Shown: one piece after another, positions 52,610 to 61,058 of the stretch
How positions within the stretch are numbered: position 1 is the first letter of the stretch
Layout of the letters: the number at the start of each line of letters is the position of its first letter
From: Rhizobium sp. L1K21
GTDB lineage: Bacteria; Pseudomonadota; Alphaproteobacteria; Rhizobiales; Rhizobiaceae
NCBI RefSeq assembly: GCF_024055895.1
Contig: NZ_JAMXLE010000003.1
Coordinates: forward strand, 62,001 to 126,000
Direction of reading: 5' to 3'
Length of the DNA: 64,000 nucleotides
Position numbers and translations under genes: made by a program
Notes under the pieces: model-generated
The model's input: the letters and a program-made list of their open reading frames with translations, nothing else
The model's database searches: none
What the model was told of the DNA's origin: nothing

Positions 52610-53824
52610 ATGAAATCTTTGTTCTATGGAAGTGTTTGCGCTGCGGCTTTGAGCCTTGGTGCGGGAGCCGCTTTTGCTGACGGTATTTCCGACGATGTGG
52701 TCAAGATCGGCGTTCTCGGCGACATGTCGGGTGTCTATTCAACCGGCTTTTCCGGCGAAGGTGCTGTGGCAGCCGTGAAAATGGCGGTCGAAGATTTTGG
52801 CGGTACCGTGCTGGGTAAGAAGATCGAGGTTATTTCGGCAGACCACCAGAACAAGGCAGACGTTGCTTCGGCAACCGCGCGTCAGTGGATCGACGAAGAT
52901 CATGTCGACATGATCACGGACCTGACCAACTCCGCCGTCGCGTTGGCCGTGCAGCAATTGGCCTCAGAAAAGAAGGTCATTAGCATTGCGACCGGTGCAG
53001 CCACCTCGGACCTCACAGGCAAGGCCTGCACCAAATATGGCATCCACTATGGCTATGACACACATGCGCTGCCGGTCGGGACGGCCACCGCCATTGTGAA
53101 AGAAGGGGGCGACAGCTGGTATTTCATCACCGCTGATTACGCCTTCGGCCATGCCCTGCAGGACAATACATCCGAAGTGGTGGAAAAACTCGGCGGCACT
53201 GTGGTTGGCAGTTCGGATGTGCCGCTCGCCTCCACCGATTTTTCATCTTACCTTCTTCAGGCCCAGTCATCCGGTGCCAAGGTGATTGCGCTTGCCAATG
53301 CCGGTCAGGACACGGTCAACTCGATCAAACAGGCCAATGAATTCGGTATCGTGGCGGGCGGTCAGCAATTGGCCGGCATGCTGGTGCTGATTTCCGACGT
53401 TAAAAGTCTGGGAACCGATGTCGCCAACGGATTGAGTTTCACGTCTGCCTGGTATTGGAACCACGACGAGGAGTCCCGGGCCTGGAAGGAAAAGTACATG
53501 GCCTATTCCAACAATGCCGCGCCGACCTTCCCGCATGCTGCAGACTATTCGCTGACCATGGCTTATCTGAAGGCCATCGAAGCTGCTGGAACGGACGATG
53601 CCGATGCCGTTCGCGAACAGCTTGGCAAGATGAAGATCGACGACTTCTTTGCCAAGGGCGGCACGATCCGCAAGGATGGCCTGCTGCTGCATGACATGTA
53701 TCTGCTGCAGGTTGAGCCGGGCAAGGAAGACCCGTGGGATGTGGCGAAGGTGGTTCGCACCATTCCGGGCGACGAGGCCTATTTCTCGCTCGCCGATGGC
53801 GGTTGTGCGCTGACACAGGAATAA
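52610..53824 (+). CDS. Branched-chain-type ABC substrate-binding protein (LivK-like)
   Basis: 404 aa with signal peptide (AAALSLGAGAAFA-DG). Peripla_BP_6 fold: VKIGVLGDMSGVYSTGFSGEGAVAAVKMAVEDFGG, and YFITADYAFGHALQDNTS. Ligands of this group include branched amino acids, amides, urea and aromatic acids. GGGAGGA before ATG 52610. A stable hairpin follows. Confidence 0.88.
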   Translation: MKSLFYGSVCAAALSLGAGAAFADGISDDVVKIGVLGDMSGVYSTGFSGEGAVAAVKMAVEDFGGTVLGKKIEVISADHQNKADVASATARQWIDEDHVDMITDLTNSAVALAVQQLASEKKVISIATGAATSDLTGKACTKYGIHYGYDTHALPVGTATAIVKEGGDSWYFITADYAFGHALQDNTSEVVEKLGGTVVGSSDVPLASTDFSSYLLQAQSSGAKVIALANAGQDTVNSIKQANEFGIVAGGQQLAGMLVLISDVKSLGTDVANGLSFTSAWYWNHDEESRAWKEKYMAYSNNAAPTFPHAADYSLTMAYLKAIEAAGTDDADAVREQLGKMKIDDFFAKGGTIRKDGLLLHDMYLLQVEPGKEDPWDVAKVVRTIPGDEAYFSLADGGCALTQE

Positions 53825-53844
53825 AGCTTCACGCTTTGAAACCA

Positions 53845-53871
53845 GGGGCGGCCGCTCAAAACGGCCGTCCC
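53845..53871 (+). terminator. Intra-operon hairpin after the Liv-type binding protein
   Basis: GGGGCGGCCG (53845-53854) and CGGCCGTCCC (53862-53871), ten pairs with one G-U, no T-tract. Same arrangement as after the UgpB-like gene; likely protects or attenuates the mRNA. Confidence 0.5.
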
Positions 53872-53921
53872 GCTCGTGCGAACCGGGATTGCGACAACCC
53901 CACGAAAGCAGCAGGCACTAC

Positions 53922-54686
53922 ATGGGCGACTTCATTCTGGAGACCAAGGGGCTGACCAAACGCTTTGGCGGGTTCACCGCCGTCAACAAGGTCAACCTCC
54001 AAATCGAGCGCGGCACCATTCATGCCCTCATCGGGCCGAACGGTGCGGGAAAAACCACCTTCTTCAACCTTCTCACCAAATTCATAACACCGAGTTCCGG
54101 GCAAATTCTCTATAACGGCGAAGACATCACCCGCTGGGAACCGGCAGAAATTGCCGAACATGGCATTATCCGATCATTCCAGATATCTGCCGTTTTTCCC
54201 CATCTGACGGCGCTTGAAAATGTAAGACTATCCTTACAAAAACGTTTGAATGTGAGCTACCAGTTCTGGCGCTCGGCGCGGGTTCTTGCATCCTTGAACG
54301 ACGAGGCCATGCAGCGGCTCGACCAGGTGGGTTTGAAACGCTATGCGGATCTGCATGCCGTGGAATTGCCGTATGGCCGCAAGCGGGCGCTGGAAATTGC
54401 CACAACGCTCGGCCTGGAGCCGGAGCTGATGCTGCTCGACGAACCAACGCAGGGCATGGGGGCGGAAGATGTGGGACAGGTCTCGGACCTGATCAAATCC
54501 GTTTCCGTCGGGCGGACCATTATCATGGTGGAGCACAATCTCGGCGTTGTCGCAAAACTTGCCGATCGTATTACCGTTCTTAACCGCGGCGAGGTTTTGG
54601 CCGAAGGCGGCTATGAGGAGGTTTCCAAAAATCCCGAGGTCATGGAAGCCTATATGGGCGTAACGGCGGAAGAGGCGAGCGCATGA
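53922..54686 (+). CDS. Branched-chain-type ABC ATP-binding protein (LivG-like)
   Basis: 254 aa from ATG 53922. Walker A GPNGAGKTT, LivG-type IRSFQISAVFPHLTALENV, Walker B LMLLDEPTQGMG, H-loop VEHNLGVV. The signature motif is ELPYGRKRALEIA in place of LSGGQ, usual for LivG. An upstream GTG-type start at 53889 is less likely. Overlaps the LivF-like gene by 4 nt. Confidence 0.88.
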   Translation: MGDFILETKGLTKRFGGFTAVNKVNLQIERGTIHALIGPNGAGKTTFFNLLTKFITPSSGQILYNGEDITRWEPAEIAEHGIIRSFQISAVFPHLTALENVRLSLQKRLNVSYQFWRSARVLASLNDEAMQRLDQVGLKRYADLHAVELPYGRKRALEIATTLGLEPELMLLDEPTQGMGAEDVGQVSDLIKSVSVGRTIIMVEHNLGVVAKLADRITVLNRGEVLAEGGYEEVSKNPEVMEAYMGVTAEEASA

Positions 54687-55408
54687 ATATTGCATCAAGC
54701 CAGCAAGCGCCGCTTCTGAAAATCAGCGATCTCAATGCCTGGTATGGCGAATCGCATGTGTTGCATGGGATAGATCTGGAGCTCGGGGAGGGGCAGTTGA
54801 TAACCCTGCTCGGTCGCAATGGCGCAGGACGCACCACCACCCTGCGCGCCATCATGGGCATGGTGGACCGCAGAACAGGCTCCATCCTCATCCACGGCGA
54901 CGAGTTCATTGACAAGCCCGCCCATCGCATCGCCCATCTGGGGCGCATTGGCTATTGCCCGGAAGAGCGCGGCATCTTCGCAACCCTCAATGTTGAAGAA
55001 AACCTGATGCTTCCGCCAACGGTGGGGGAGGGGGGAATGAGCGTTGCGGAAATCTACGACATGTTTCCCAACCTGAAGGAAGTGCGCAAGCGCATGGGCA
55101 CCCGGCTTTCGGGCGGTGAGCAGCAGATGCTGGCGATTGCGCGCATTCTGCGCACCGGCGCGCGGCTTCTGCTGTTGGATGAAATTACCGAAGGGCTTGC
55201 GCCGGTGATCGTGAAAGCACTCAGCGAAGCCATTCTCGACCTGAAACAGCGTGGCTATACAATCATGCTGGTGGAGCAGAATTTCCGCTTTGCCGCACCG
55301 CTTGCCGACCGCCACTACGTGATTGAAAACGGCAAGGTGATAGACCGGATCGAAGCCGGCGAGGTGGAGGCCAAGATGGACAGGCTCAACCACTATCTGA
55401 GCGTTTGA
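54683..55408 (+). CDS. Branched-chain-type ABC ATP-binding protein (LivF-like), Walker A Arg
   Basis: 241 aa. LivF order is intact: Q-loop YCPEERGIFATL, signature RLSGGEQQMLAIA, Walker B LLLLDEITEGLAP, H-loop VEQNFRFA. The Walker A reads GRNGAGRTTT, with Arg50 where nearly all ABC ATPases have Lys; the codon is CGC, two base changes from a Lys codon. The Walker B Asp-Glu pair is normal. Either the site hydrolyses ATP poorly in an asymmetric LivG/LivF pair, or Arg is tolerated in this branch. Confidence 0.88.
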   Translation: MNIASSQQAPLLKISDLNAWYGESHVLHGIDLELGEGQLITLLGRNGAGRTTTLRAIMGMVDRRTGSILIHGDEFIDKPAHRIAHLGRIGYCPEERGIFATLNVEENLMLPPTVGEGGMSVAEIYDMFPNLKEVRKRMGTRLSGGEQQMLAIARILRTGARLLLLDEITEGLAPVIVKALSEAILDLKQRGYTIMLVEQNFRFAAPLADRHYVIENGKVIDRIEAGEVEAKMDRLNHYLSV

Positions 55409-55421
55409 GGAGGAGGCGCCG

Positions 55422-56321
55422 ATGATGCTGAAACTGATACTCGCACAGGGCATGCTGGGGCTGAACAATGGTGTCTTCTATGCCATGCTGAGCCTTGGCC
55501 TGGCGGTGATCTTCGGCCTGCTGAATGTGGTGAATTTCGCCCATGGGGCGCTCTACATGAGCGGGGCATTTCTGGCCCTCATTCTTTATTCCTACCTCGG
55601 GGTGTGGATTGGTCTTGATGATTTCCATGTGAATTTCTGGTTCGCCCTCATCCTGGTGCCGTCGATGGTGGGCGGGCTTGGAATGATCATAGAACGCACG
55701 CTATTGAAATGGCTTTACCGCTTCGACCCGATATATAGTTTGCTATTGACGTTCGGGATCACGCTGATCTTGCAGGGTCTGTTCATCAACTTCTTTTCAG
55801 CCTCCGGCACGCCTTATCCGGGCCAACCCGAGAGCCTGAAAGGGGTGGTCAATCTGGGCTTCATGGTGTTTCCGAAATACCGGCTGTTTGCCATTGTCTT
55901 CTCGATCGCCGTCTGCCTGGCCGTGTGGTTTGTAATCGAACGGACACGCATTGGCGCATTGTTGCGTGCGGGCACGGAAAACCCGGATCTCGTCAAGGCG
56001 TTCGGCATCAATGTGCCGCTCATGGTGACGCTGACATTCGGTTTTGGAACGGCGCTCGCCGGGCTGGCGGGGGTTCTCGCCGCCCCGATCTATTCCGTCA
56101 GCCCGCTCATGGGTGCTGACCTGATCATTATCATTTTCGCCGTGGTGGTGATCGGCGGAATGGGATCAATCATGGGTTCGGTGGTGTCCGGCTTTGCGCT
56201 GGGGCTGATCGAGGGCGTAACCAAGGTTTTCTATGCACCTGCGGCCAATACCGTGATCTTTTTCCTGATGGTGGTGGTTCTGCTGGTACGCCCGGCCGGA
56301 CTCTTCGGTCGACAGACTTGA
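55422..56321 (+). CDS. Branched-chain-type ABC permease (LivH-like)
   Basis: 299 aa, about eight helices; GVFYAMLSLGLAVIFGLLNVVNFAHGA is the LivH N-terminal hallmark, and VVVIGGMGSIMGSVVSGFALGL the C-terminal one. Leader GAGGAGGAGG before ATG 55422 or 55425. Confidence 0.9.
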   Translation: MMLKLILAQGMLGLNNGVFYAMLSLGLAVIFGLLNVVNFAHGALYMSGAFLALILYSYLGVWIGLDDFHVNFWFALILVPSMVGGLGMIIERTLLKWLYRFDPIYSLLLTFGITLILQGLFINFFSASGTPYPGQPESLKGVVNLGFMVFPKYRLFAIVFSIAVCLAVWFVIERTRIGALLRAGTENPDLVKAFGINVPLMVTLTFGFGTALAGLAGVLAAPIYSVSPLMGADLIIIIFAVVVIGGMGSIMGSVVSGFALGLIEGVTKVFYAPAANTVIFFLMVVVLLVRPAGLFGRQT

Positions 56322-56332
56322 GTGAGGATTTG

Positions 56333-57325
56333 ATGAACCAGACTGCGAACGAAATGGGCGAGATGGGCGAGAGGGTTTCAATGGAAACCGGCAAGCGCAG
56401 CCAGATAGCACAGGGGATTCTCTGGGCGATCCTGATTGTATCGGTGCTGATTGCGCCAATGTTTCTCTATCCAATCTTCGTGATGCAGCTTCTGTGCTTT
56501 GCGCTCTTTGCGCTCGCCTTCAACCTGCTGATCGGCTTTACAGGGCTTTTGTCCTTCGGCCACGCCGCATTCTTCGGCAGTGCGGCCTATATCGCCGGTC
56601 ACGTGATCAAGATGTGGGGTTTTCCACCGCTCCTCGGCATATTGGCGGGTGCTCTTGTCTCCGGCGCGCTCGGCCTCGTCATCGGCAGCCTCGCCATTCG
56701 CCGACAGGGCATCTATTTCGCCATGATCACGCTGGCGCTGGCGCAGATCGTCTTCTTTCTGGCTCTGCAACTTCCCTTTACCGGCGGAGAAAACGGGCTT
56801 CAGGGCATTCCGCGCGGCTATCTGTTCGGCCTTATCGATCTGAACCAGCCGCTTGCCATGTACTATTTTGTGGCGGCGATTTTCATAGCGGGTTTTCTGA
56901 TGATCTTCCGGGTCATTCACTCACCCTTCGGACAGGTGTTGCAGGCCATACGCGAGAACGAACCGCGAGCGCTTTCGCTCGGCTACAATGTCAACCGCTT
57001 CAAGCTGATCGCCTTCGTCATTTCCGCCACCCTGGCGGGGCTTGCCGGTGCAACCAAGGCCGTGGTGTTTCAGTTCGCCTCGCTGACGGACGCCCATTGG
57101 CAGATGTCAGGCGAAGTGATCCTCATGACCCTGCTCGGCGGCATGGGAACGATCTTCGGGCCGATTGTCGGGGCCGTGGTGATCGTCACCCTGCAACATG
57201 AATTGAGCAGCATCGGTTCCTGGGTTCAGGTGGTGATTGGCGCAACATTTGTGGTTGCCGTCCTTCTCTTCCGCCGCGGCATCATTGGCGAACTGGCGCG
57301 CGCGCTCAAACTTTCTTCAGTCTAG
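56333..57325 (+). CDS. Branched-chain-type ABC permease (LivM-like)
   Basis: 330 aa, about nine helices; LLIGFTGLLSFGHAAFFGSAAY and LLGGMGTIFGPIVGAVVIV are LivM signatures. ATG 56333 with GAGG upstream is preferred to the TTG at 56318. Ends the importer operon. Confidence 0.89.
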   Translation: MNQTANEMGEMGERVSMETGKRSQIAQGILWAILIVSVLIAPMFLYPIFVMQLLCFALFALAFNLLIGFTGLLSFGHAAFFGSAAYIAGHVIKMWGFPPLLGILAGALVSGALGLVIGSLAIRRQGIYFAMITLALAQIVFFLALQLPFTGGENGLQGIPRGYLFGLIDLNQPLAMYYFVAAIFIAGFLMIFRVIHSPFGQVLQAIRENEPRALSLGYNVNRFKLIAFVISATLAGLAGATKAVVFQFASLTDAHWQMSGEVILMTLLGGMGTIFGPIVGAVVIVTLQHELSSIGSWVQVVIGATFVVAVLLFRRGIIGELARALKLSSV

Positions 57326-57585
57326 TTCAGGCTTCCAACCGACTGATCGTGTCACGCCTGCCGGACGAGGGAGGCGGTGATCGGTTACGCCTGCTGCCCA
57401 CCGCCCGCAGCCTTTGCGCCACCATAGCGTTGAACAGTTCACCACCGTCATATGCTGGAAAGCAAGGCTTCCAGGCAACCATGCATTCATCTGCCCATCA
57501 AGCAACTGCAGTCTAGCAAACAGTTGTTGACATATGCATCTGTTGTATGTGAGTTCAGACTGAAGCTCATTTGAAAGTTGGAACC
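57326..57585. other. Gap between Liv-type operon and psuK-like gene
   Basis: 260 nt. An imperfect stem-loop at 57337-57386 (outer AACCGA/TCGGTT, inner CACGCCT with AGGCGGTG) may slow transcription out of the Liv operon. TTGACA at 57527-57532 is a possible -35 box for psuK, without a good -10. Nothing else recognised. Confidence 0.4.
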
Positions 57586-58698
57586 ATGAAGACTGAACTT
57601 AGCGCGCAGGAAGCGGCCGTTCTCGAAATCATCCGCGCGAACCCCTTTGCCGGTCAGCAGGAGATTGCAGGCGAAATGGGTCTGGCGCGCTCGACGATTG
57701 CGGCACATATCGTGCAGTTGATTCAAAAGGGCTATCTGCTCGGTCGGGGTTATCTGTTGCCGGACGCGCAACGGGCCGTATGCGTTGGTGGCGCTGTTCT
57801 GGACCGCAAATACCATGCGCACAGGCCGTTGATTGAAGGAACGTCCAATCCGGTGAACGGCTCACGCAGTTTTGGCGGCGTCGCGCGCAATGTCGCTGAA
57901 AATCTGGCGCTGCTCGGCACGCCAACCAGCTTTGTCTCGATCGTTGGCGACGATGAAACCGGACGACAGCTTCTGCGCCATCTGCGTGATCGGGGTGTCG
58001 ATGTCAGCCAGGTCATAACTTCAAGCGAAAAGCCAACGGCCGAATATGCCGCCGTACTGGACCCGGCCGGTGATCTTGCCTACGGCATTGCCGACATGGG
58101 CATATTCGATCTTTTTGCCCCGGCTCATCTTGACCGCATATGGCCGCATCTGGCGTCTGCCTCCTGGGTGTTTGCCGATTGCAATCTGCCGGGAGAAACC
58201 CTTCAGGGGCTGATTTCGCGCAAGCATGCCGTCGGCTTCAAGCTGGCTGTGGATGCCGTTTCAACCCCGAAAGTGGCCAAGCTGCCGCAAAGCCTGAACG
58301 GCATTGACCTTATCTTCATGAACCTCGACGAAGCGCGTGCCTACCTGAAGACCGATTTCGGCTCGGGGCCAGAAGCAGCGAAAAAGGCCGCGCAGGGCCT
58401 TTTGGCTGCCGGGGCAGGGGAGTCTGTCGTCTCCATCGGCAGCAACGGGATTGCAGTGGCCAACGGCCAGCGCGCCGCGGCCTTTCCGGCCGTCACGGCC
58501 AATGTTGTCGACATCACCGGGGCAGGGGACGCCATGATTGCCGGTACGCTGCACAATCTGTTGAGCGGCGAAAATATATTCACCGCCGCCCGCATTGGTG
58601 CGCTGATCGGCACACTCACCACCGAAAGCGACGCGAGCGTCTGCAGCGAGCTTTCCGAAAATTTCGTACGGGCCAACATGCACCGCATGCCGGCCTGA
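57586..58698 (+). CDS. psuK: Pseudouridine kinase-like PfkB with N-terminal HTH
   Basis: 370 aa. Residues 1-55 form a MarR/Lrp-like winged helix (QQEIAGEMGLARSTIAAHIVQLIQKG); residues 65-360 a PfkB kinase with SRSFGGVARNVAENLALLG and the DITGAGDAMIAGTL signature carrying the catalytic Asp. HTH-PfkB fusions of this shape next to psuG are pseudouridine kinases. Followed after 28 nt by psuG. The HTH may allow self-regulation. Confidence 0.83.
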   Translation: MKTELSAQEAAVLEIIRANPFAGQQEIAGEMGLARSTIAAHIVQLIQKGYLLGRGYLLPDAQRAVCVGGAVLDRKYHAHRPLIEGTSNPVNGSRSFGGVARNVAENLALLGTPTSFVSIVGDDETGRQLLRHLRDRGVDVSQVITSSEKPTAEYAAVLDPAGDLAYGIADMGIFDLFAPAHLDRIWPHLASASWVFADCNLPGETLQGLISRKHAVGFKLAVDAVSTPKVAKLPQSLNGIDLIFMNLDEARAYLKTDFGSGPEAAKKAAQGLLAAGAGESVVSIGSNGIAVANGQRAAAFPAVTANVVDITGAGDAMIAGTLHNLLSGENIFTAARIGALIGTLTTESDASVCSELSENFVRANMHRMPA

Positions 58699-58726
58699 AG
58701 CAGTCTTGTCCTGAGGAGTATCTTCA

Positions 58727-59647
58727 TTGAAACCCAATGTTCACCTGAGCCCTGATGTGGCTGCCGCGCTTGCCGCAGGCAATCCGGTTGTCGCTCTGGA
58801 ATCCACCATCATCACCCACGGCATGCCTTTTCCGGCCAATTATGAGACTGCCGTCGACGTGGAAGACGTCGTTCGCGCCAACGGCGCCGTGCCGGCGACG
58901 ATCGCTGTCATTGACGGGCAACTGCGTGCAGGTCTTTCCGACGCGGAACTGAAAGCGCTGGCCGCCAGCGACGGCGCGGTGAAAGCGTCGGGCCGCGACC
59001 TTGCTGTGGCCATGGTGAAGAAGGCAACCGCCGGCACCACCGTTTCCGCCACCATGCGCATTGCCGCCATGGCGGGTATCGAGATTTTCGCAACCGGCGG
59101 TGTGGGCGGCGTGCATCGCGGTGCTGAAGATACATTCGATATTTCCGCCGACCTGACCGAGCTTGGCCGCACGGCGACGACGGTGGTTTGTGCCGGTGTG
59201 AAATCGATCCTCGATATTGCCAAGACGCTGGAATATCTCGAGACCCAGCGGGTTCCCGTGATTGCCTATGGCACAGATGATTTTCCGGCATTTTTCACCC
59301 GCACCAGCGGCTTCAAGGCCGATCACCGCCTGGACAGCGCCGAAGAGATTGCCGACGCCATGCGGCTTCATCACGCCCTTGAAACCGGCACCGGCCTGAT
59401 GATTGCCAATCCCATTCCCGAAGAAGCGGCCCTGGAGCCGGCCTTTATCGACGGCACCATTGCCGATGCCGTGCGCGAAGCCGAAGAGCGCAAGATCGCC
59501 CGCAAGGACGTGACGCCGTTTCTGCTGGCGCGCATCAATGAGCTTTCCAAGGGACGCAGTCTCAAGGCCAATATCGCCCTGGTGAAAAACAATGCCGCTC
59601 TCGCCGCACGCATCGCCGCAGCTTATGCGCGGGCAGGGAAGGGGTAG
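58727..59647 (+). CDS. psuG: Pseudouridine-5'-phosphate glycosidase
   Basis: 306 aa. Strong PsuG patterns: NPVVALESTIITHGMPFPAN, PATIAVIDGQLRAGL, the catalytic-Lys region near GRDLAVAMVKK, FATGGVGGVHRGAE and FFTRTSGFKADHR. Splits pseudouridine 5'-phosphate into uracil and ribose 5-phosphate. Start TTG 58727 with GAGGAG 8 nt upstream. Confidence 0.93.
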   Translation: MKPNVHLSPDVAAALAAGNPVVALESTIITHGMPFPANYETAVDVEDVVRANGAVPATIAVIDGQLRAGLSDAELKALAASDGAVKASGRDLAVAMVKKATAGTTVSATMRIAAMAGIEIFATGGVGGVHRGAEDTFDISADLTELGRTATTVVCAGVKSILDIAKTLEYLETQRVPVIAYGTDDFPAFFTRTSGFKADHRLDSAEEIADAMRLHHALETGTGLMIANPIPEEAALEPAFIDGTIADAVREAEERKIARKDVTPFLLARINELSKGRSLKANIALVKNNAALAARIAAAYARAGKG

Positions 59648-59713
59648 CCCTTCCCGGCGGAATTTCCGCTTGGTCGCACTGTCTATCTTACGCTCACTCG
59701 CGCCGGCATGGCG

Positions 59714-60133
59714 TCAAGTTGGCACCGCCTGCTCATCGGCAAGACGTGAGGCAAAGACCTCCTTTGCTGTAAACAAGCCATTCAGCGCGGCGGGAAAGCC
59801 GGCATAGACTGCCATCTGCATCATGATCTCGATGATTTCATCCTTCGTCACTCCCACATTCAGACCGGCTTCCACATGCACTTTCAATTGGGGCGTTGCC
59901 GTTCCCATTGCTGTCAACGCCGCAATGGTCGCGATTTCGCGGGCGCGCAAATCAAGACCGGGGCGTGAATAGATGTCGCCAAAGGGGAACTCGAACAGGT
60001 AATTGGCGAAATCCGGCGCGATATCGGCCAAGGCAGCCACAACATTTTCACCTGCAGCGCCGTCAATTTCGGCAAGCGCGCGCTTGCCGCGTTCCAGCCG
60101 GGTTTCACCGGCGTTTAGTTTGTCTTGCATCAT
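59714..60133 (-). CDS. Carboxymuconolactone decarboxylase family protein
   Basis: 139 aa. CMD fold with LDLRAREIATIAALTAMGTATPQLKVHVEAGLNVGVTKDEIIEI, the usual conserved core. It lacks the CxxC of AhpD-type peroxidases, so it resembles PcaC-type decarboxylases or uncharacterised relatives. Coding region overlaps the MerR gene by 29 nt, so the two are one unit. Confidence 0.85.
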   Translation of the reverse strand: MMQDKLNAGETRLERGKRALAEIDGAAGENVVAALADIAPDFANYLFEFPFGDIYSRPGLDLRAREIATIAALTAMGTATPQLKVHVEAGLNVGVTKDEIIEIMMQMAVYAGFPAALNGLFTAKEVFASRLADEQAVPT

Positions 60134-60497
60134 GAATTTTTATCCTCTCTTCGACGCCGGCATATCCGGCAATCTTGGTGTCGAGGACAAGAAGGCAGTC
60201 TTGCAGTTCGGCGACATGTGCGCGGACACGCTCGCGGTGCTCTTCCAGCAGTGCTTTGCGCTCAGCCTCCGTCTCCGTGCCGCGCGCCCGCAAAGCGGCA
60301 TAAAGCAGCATGTCCCGTATAGGCATACCGGTGGTCTTCAGACGGTTCAGAAATTCTATCCAGGTCAGGATGGATACATCGTAGTCACGCTGGCCGGACC
60401 GGTCCCTGTCAGCTGGCGGCAAAAGCCCGATCCGCTCATAATAACGGATCGTATGGGCCGACAATCCCGATCGTTTCACCAGTTCGCCAATCTTCAT
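60105..60497 (-). CDS. MerR family transcriptional regulator
   Basis: 130 aa. MerR HTH KIGELVKRSGLSAHTIRYYERIGLLPPADR at the N-terminus, dimerisation helix to the C-terminus, no metal-binding Cys cluster. Resembles the AdhR/NmlR group that responds to electrophiles or aldehydes. Its promoter contains a fitting palindrome. Controls itself and the CMD gene. Confidence 0.88.
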   Translation of the reverse strand: MKIGELVKRSGLSAHTIRYYERIGLLPPADRDRSGQRDYDVSILTWIEFLNRLKTTGMPIRDMLLYAALRARGTETEAERKALLEEHRERVRAHVAELQDCLLVLDTKIAGYAGVEERIKIHDARQTKRR

Positions 60498-60536
60498 GAA
60501 TGCCTTCTTTCCTCACGACGCATGGGAAGCTACGGG

Positions 60537-60552
60537 TTAGAGTGCACTCTAA
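60537..60552 (-). promoter_or_regulatory. MerR-type operator within a 19-bp promoter spacer
   Basis: TTAGAGTGCACTCTAA is a perfect 16-bp palindrome. On the minus strand TTGACT overlaps its left edge and TAGCTT follows with a 19-nt spacer, the overlong spacing characteristic of MerR-activated promoters. Confidence 0.7.
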
Positions 60553-61058
60553 GTCAAGGCATAAAATGGAGACGCGTTCGGCAAGCTCACTTAAGGTCTG
60601 TTGATCGTGTTGCTGAAGCCGGCCCGAAATCCGCTCACATTAATAGGTCCTGACCCTTTGCCCATTCACCGCGCGGCAAAGCGCTTTTTGGCAGCCTCCG
60701 TCTCAGGCACGTAAAACGACACGGCTTCCGCCACTTTCGATGCGAGCGGATTCAGTCTGCAAACATTTGGGACCCGCCCATTGGGCTCAGACCTGGCGCG
60801 CTGCGACGCCGCTGGCAACGGTGGCGGGCAGAAGAGTTGTCTGCACTGAAAAGTCGCGCGTCTGAATAGAACCCACCCCATAGAACCCACCCCCTCCGTC
60901 GCACAAAGTTGCGAAAGACAGGTTATGGAACAAGGCGGAAGTTCGGGGCGAGACACAGCGACTATTCCACTATTTGTCAAACCTATATTTTAATTACCTA
61001 TGGATTTCCGCGCCCGAACGTGGCATTGCTGTTGGGGTGTCAGGAAGGTTGCCAATCC
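60553..61058. other. Gap between MerR and FadR-type regulator genes
   Basis: 506 nt. Contains a minus-strand open frame (60666-60980) with no recognised residues and a tandem 14-bp repeat ATAGAACCCACCCC at 60866-60879 and 60880-60893. The AT-rich end (60960-61000) probably holds the promoter of the downstream regulator. Confidence 0.45.

Noticed and set aside
60645-60662. TAATAGGTCCTGACCC-type sequence resembling some insertion-sequence ends
   Set aside because: No partner repeat or transposase nearby; too weak to call.
60666-60980. 104-aa minus-strand open frame
   Set aside because: No recognised motif, no ribosome site, Pro/Cys-rich composition unlike neighbouring proteins, and it spans the tandem repeat; treated as non-coding.
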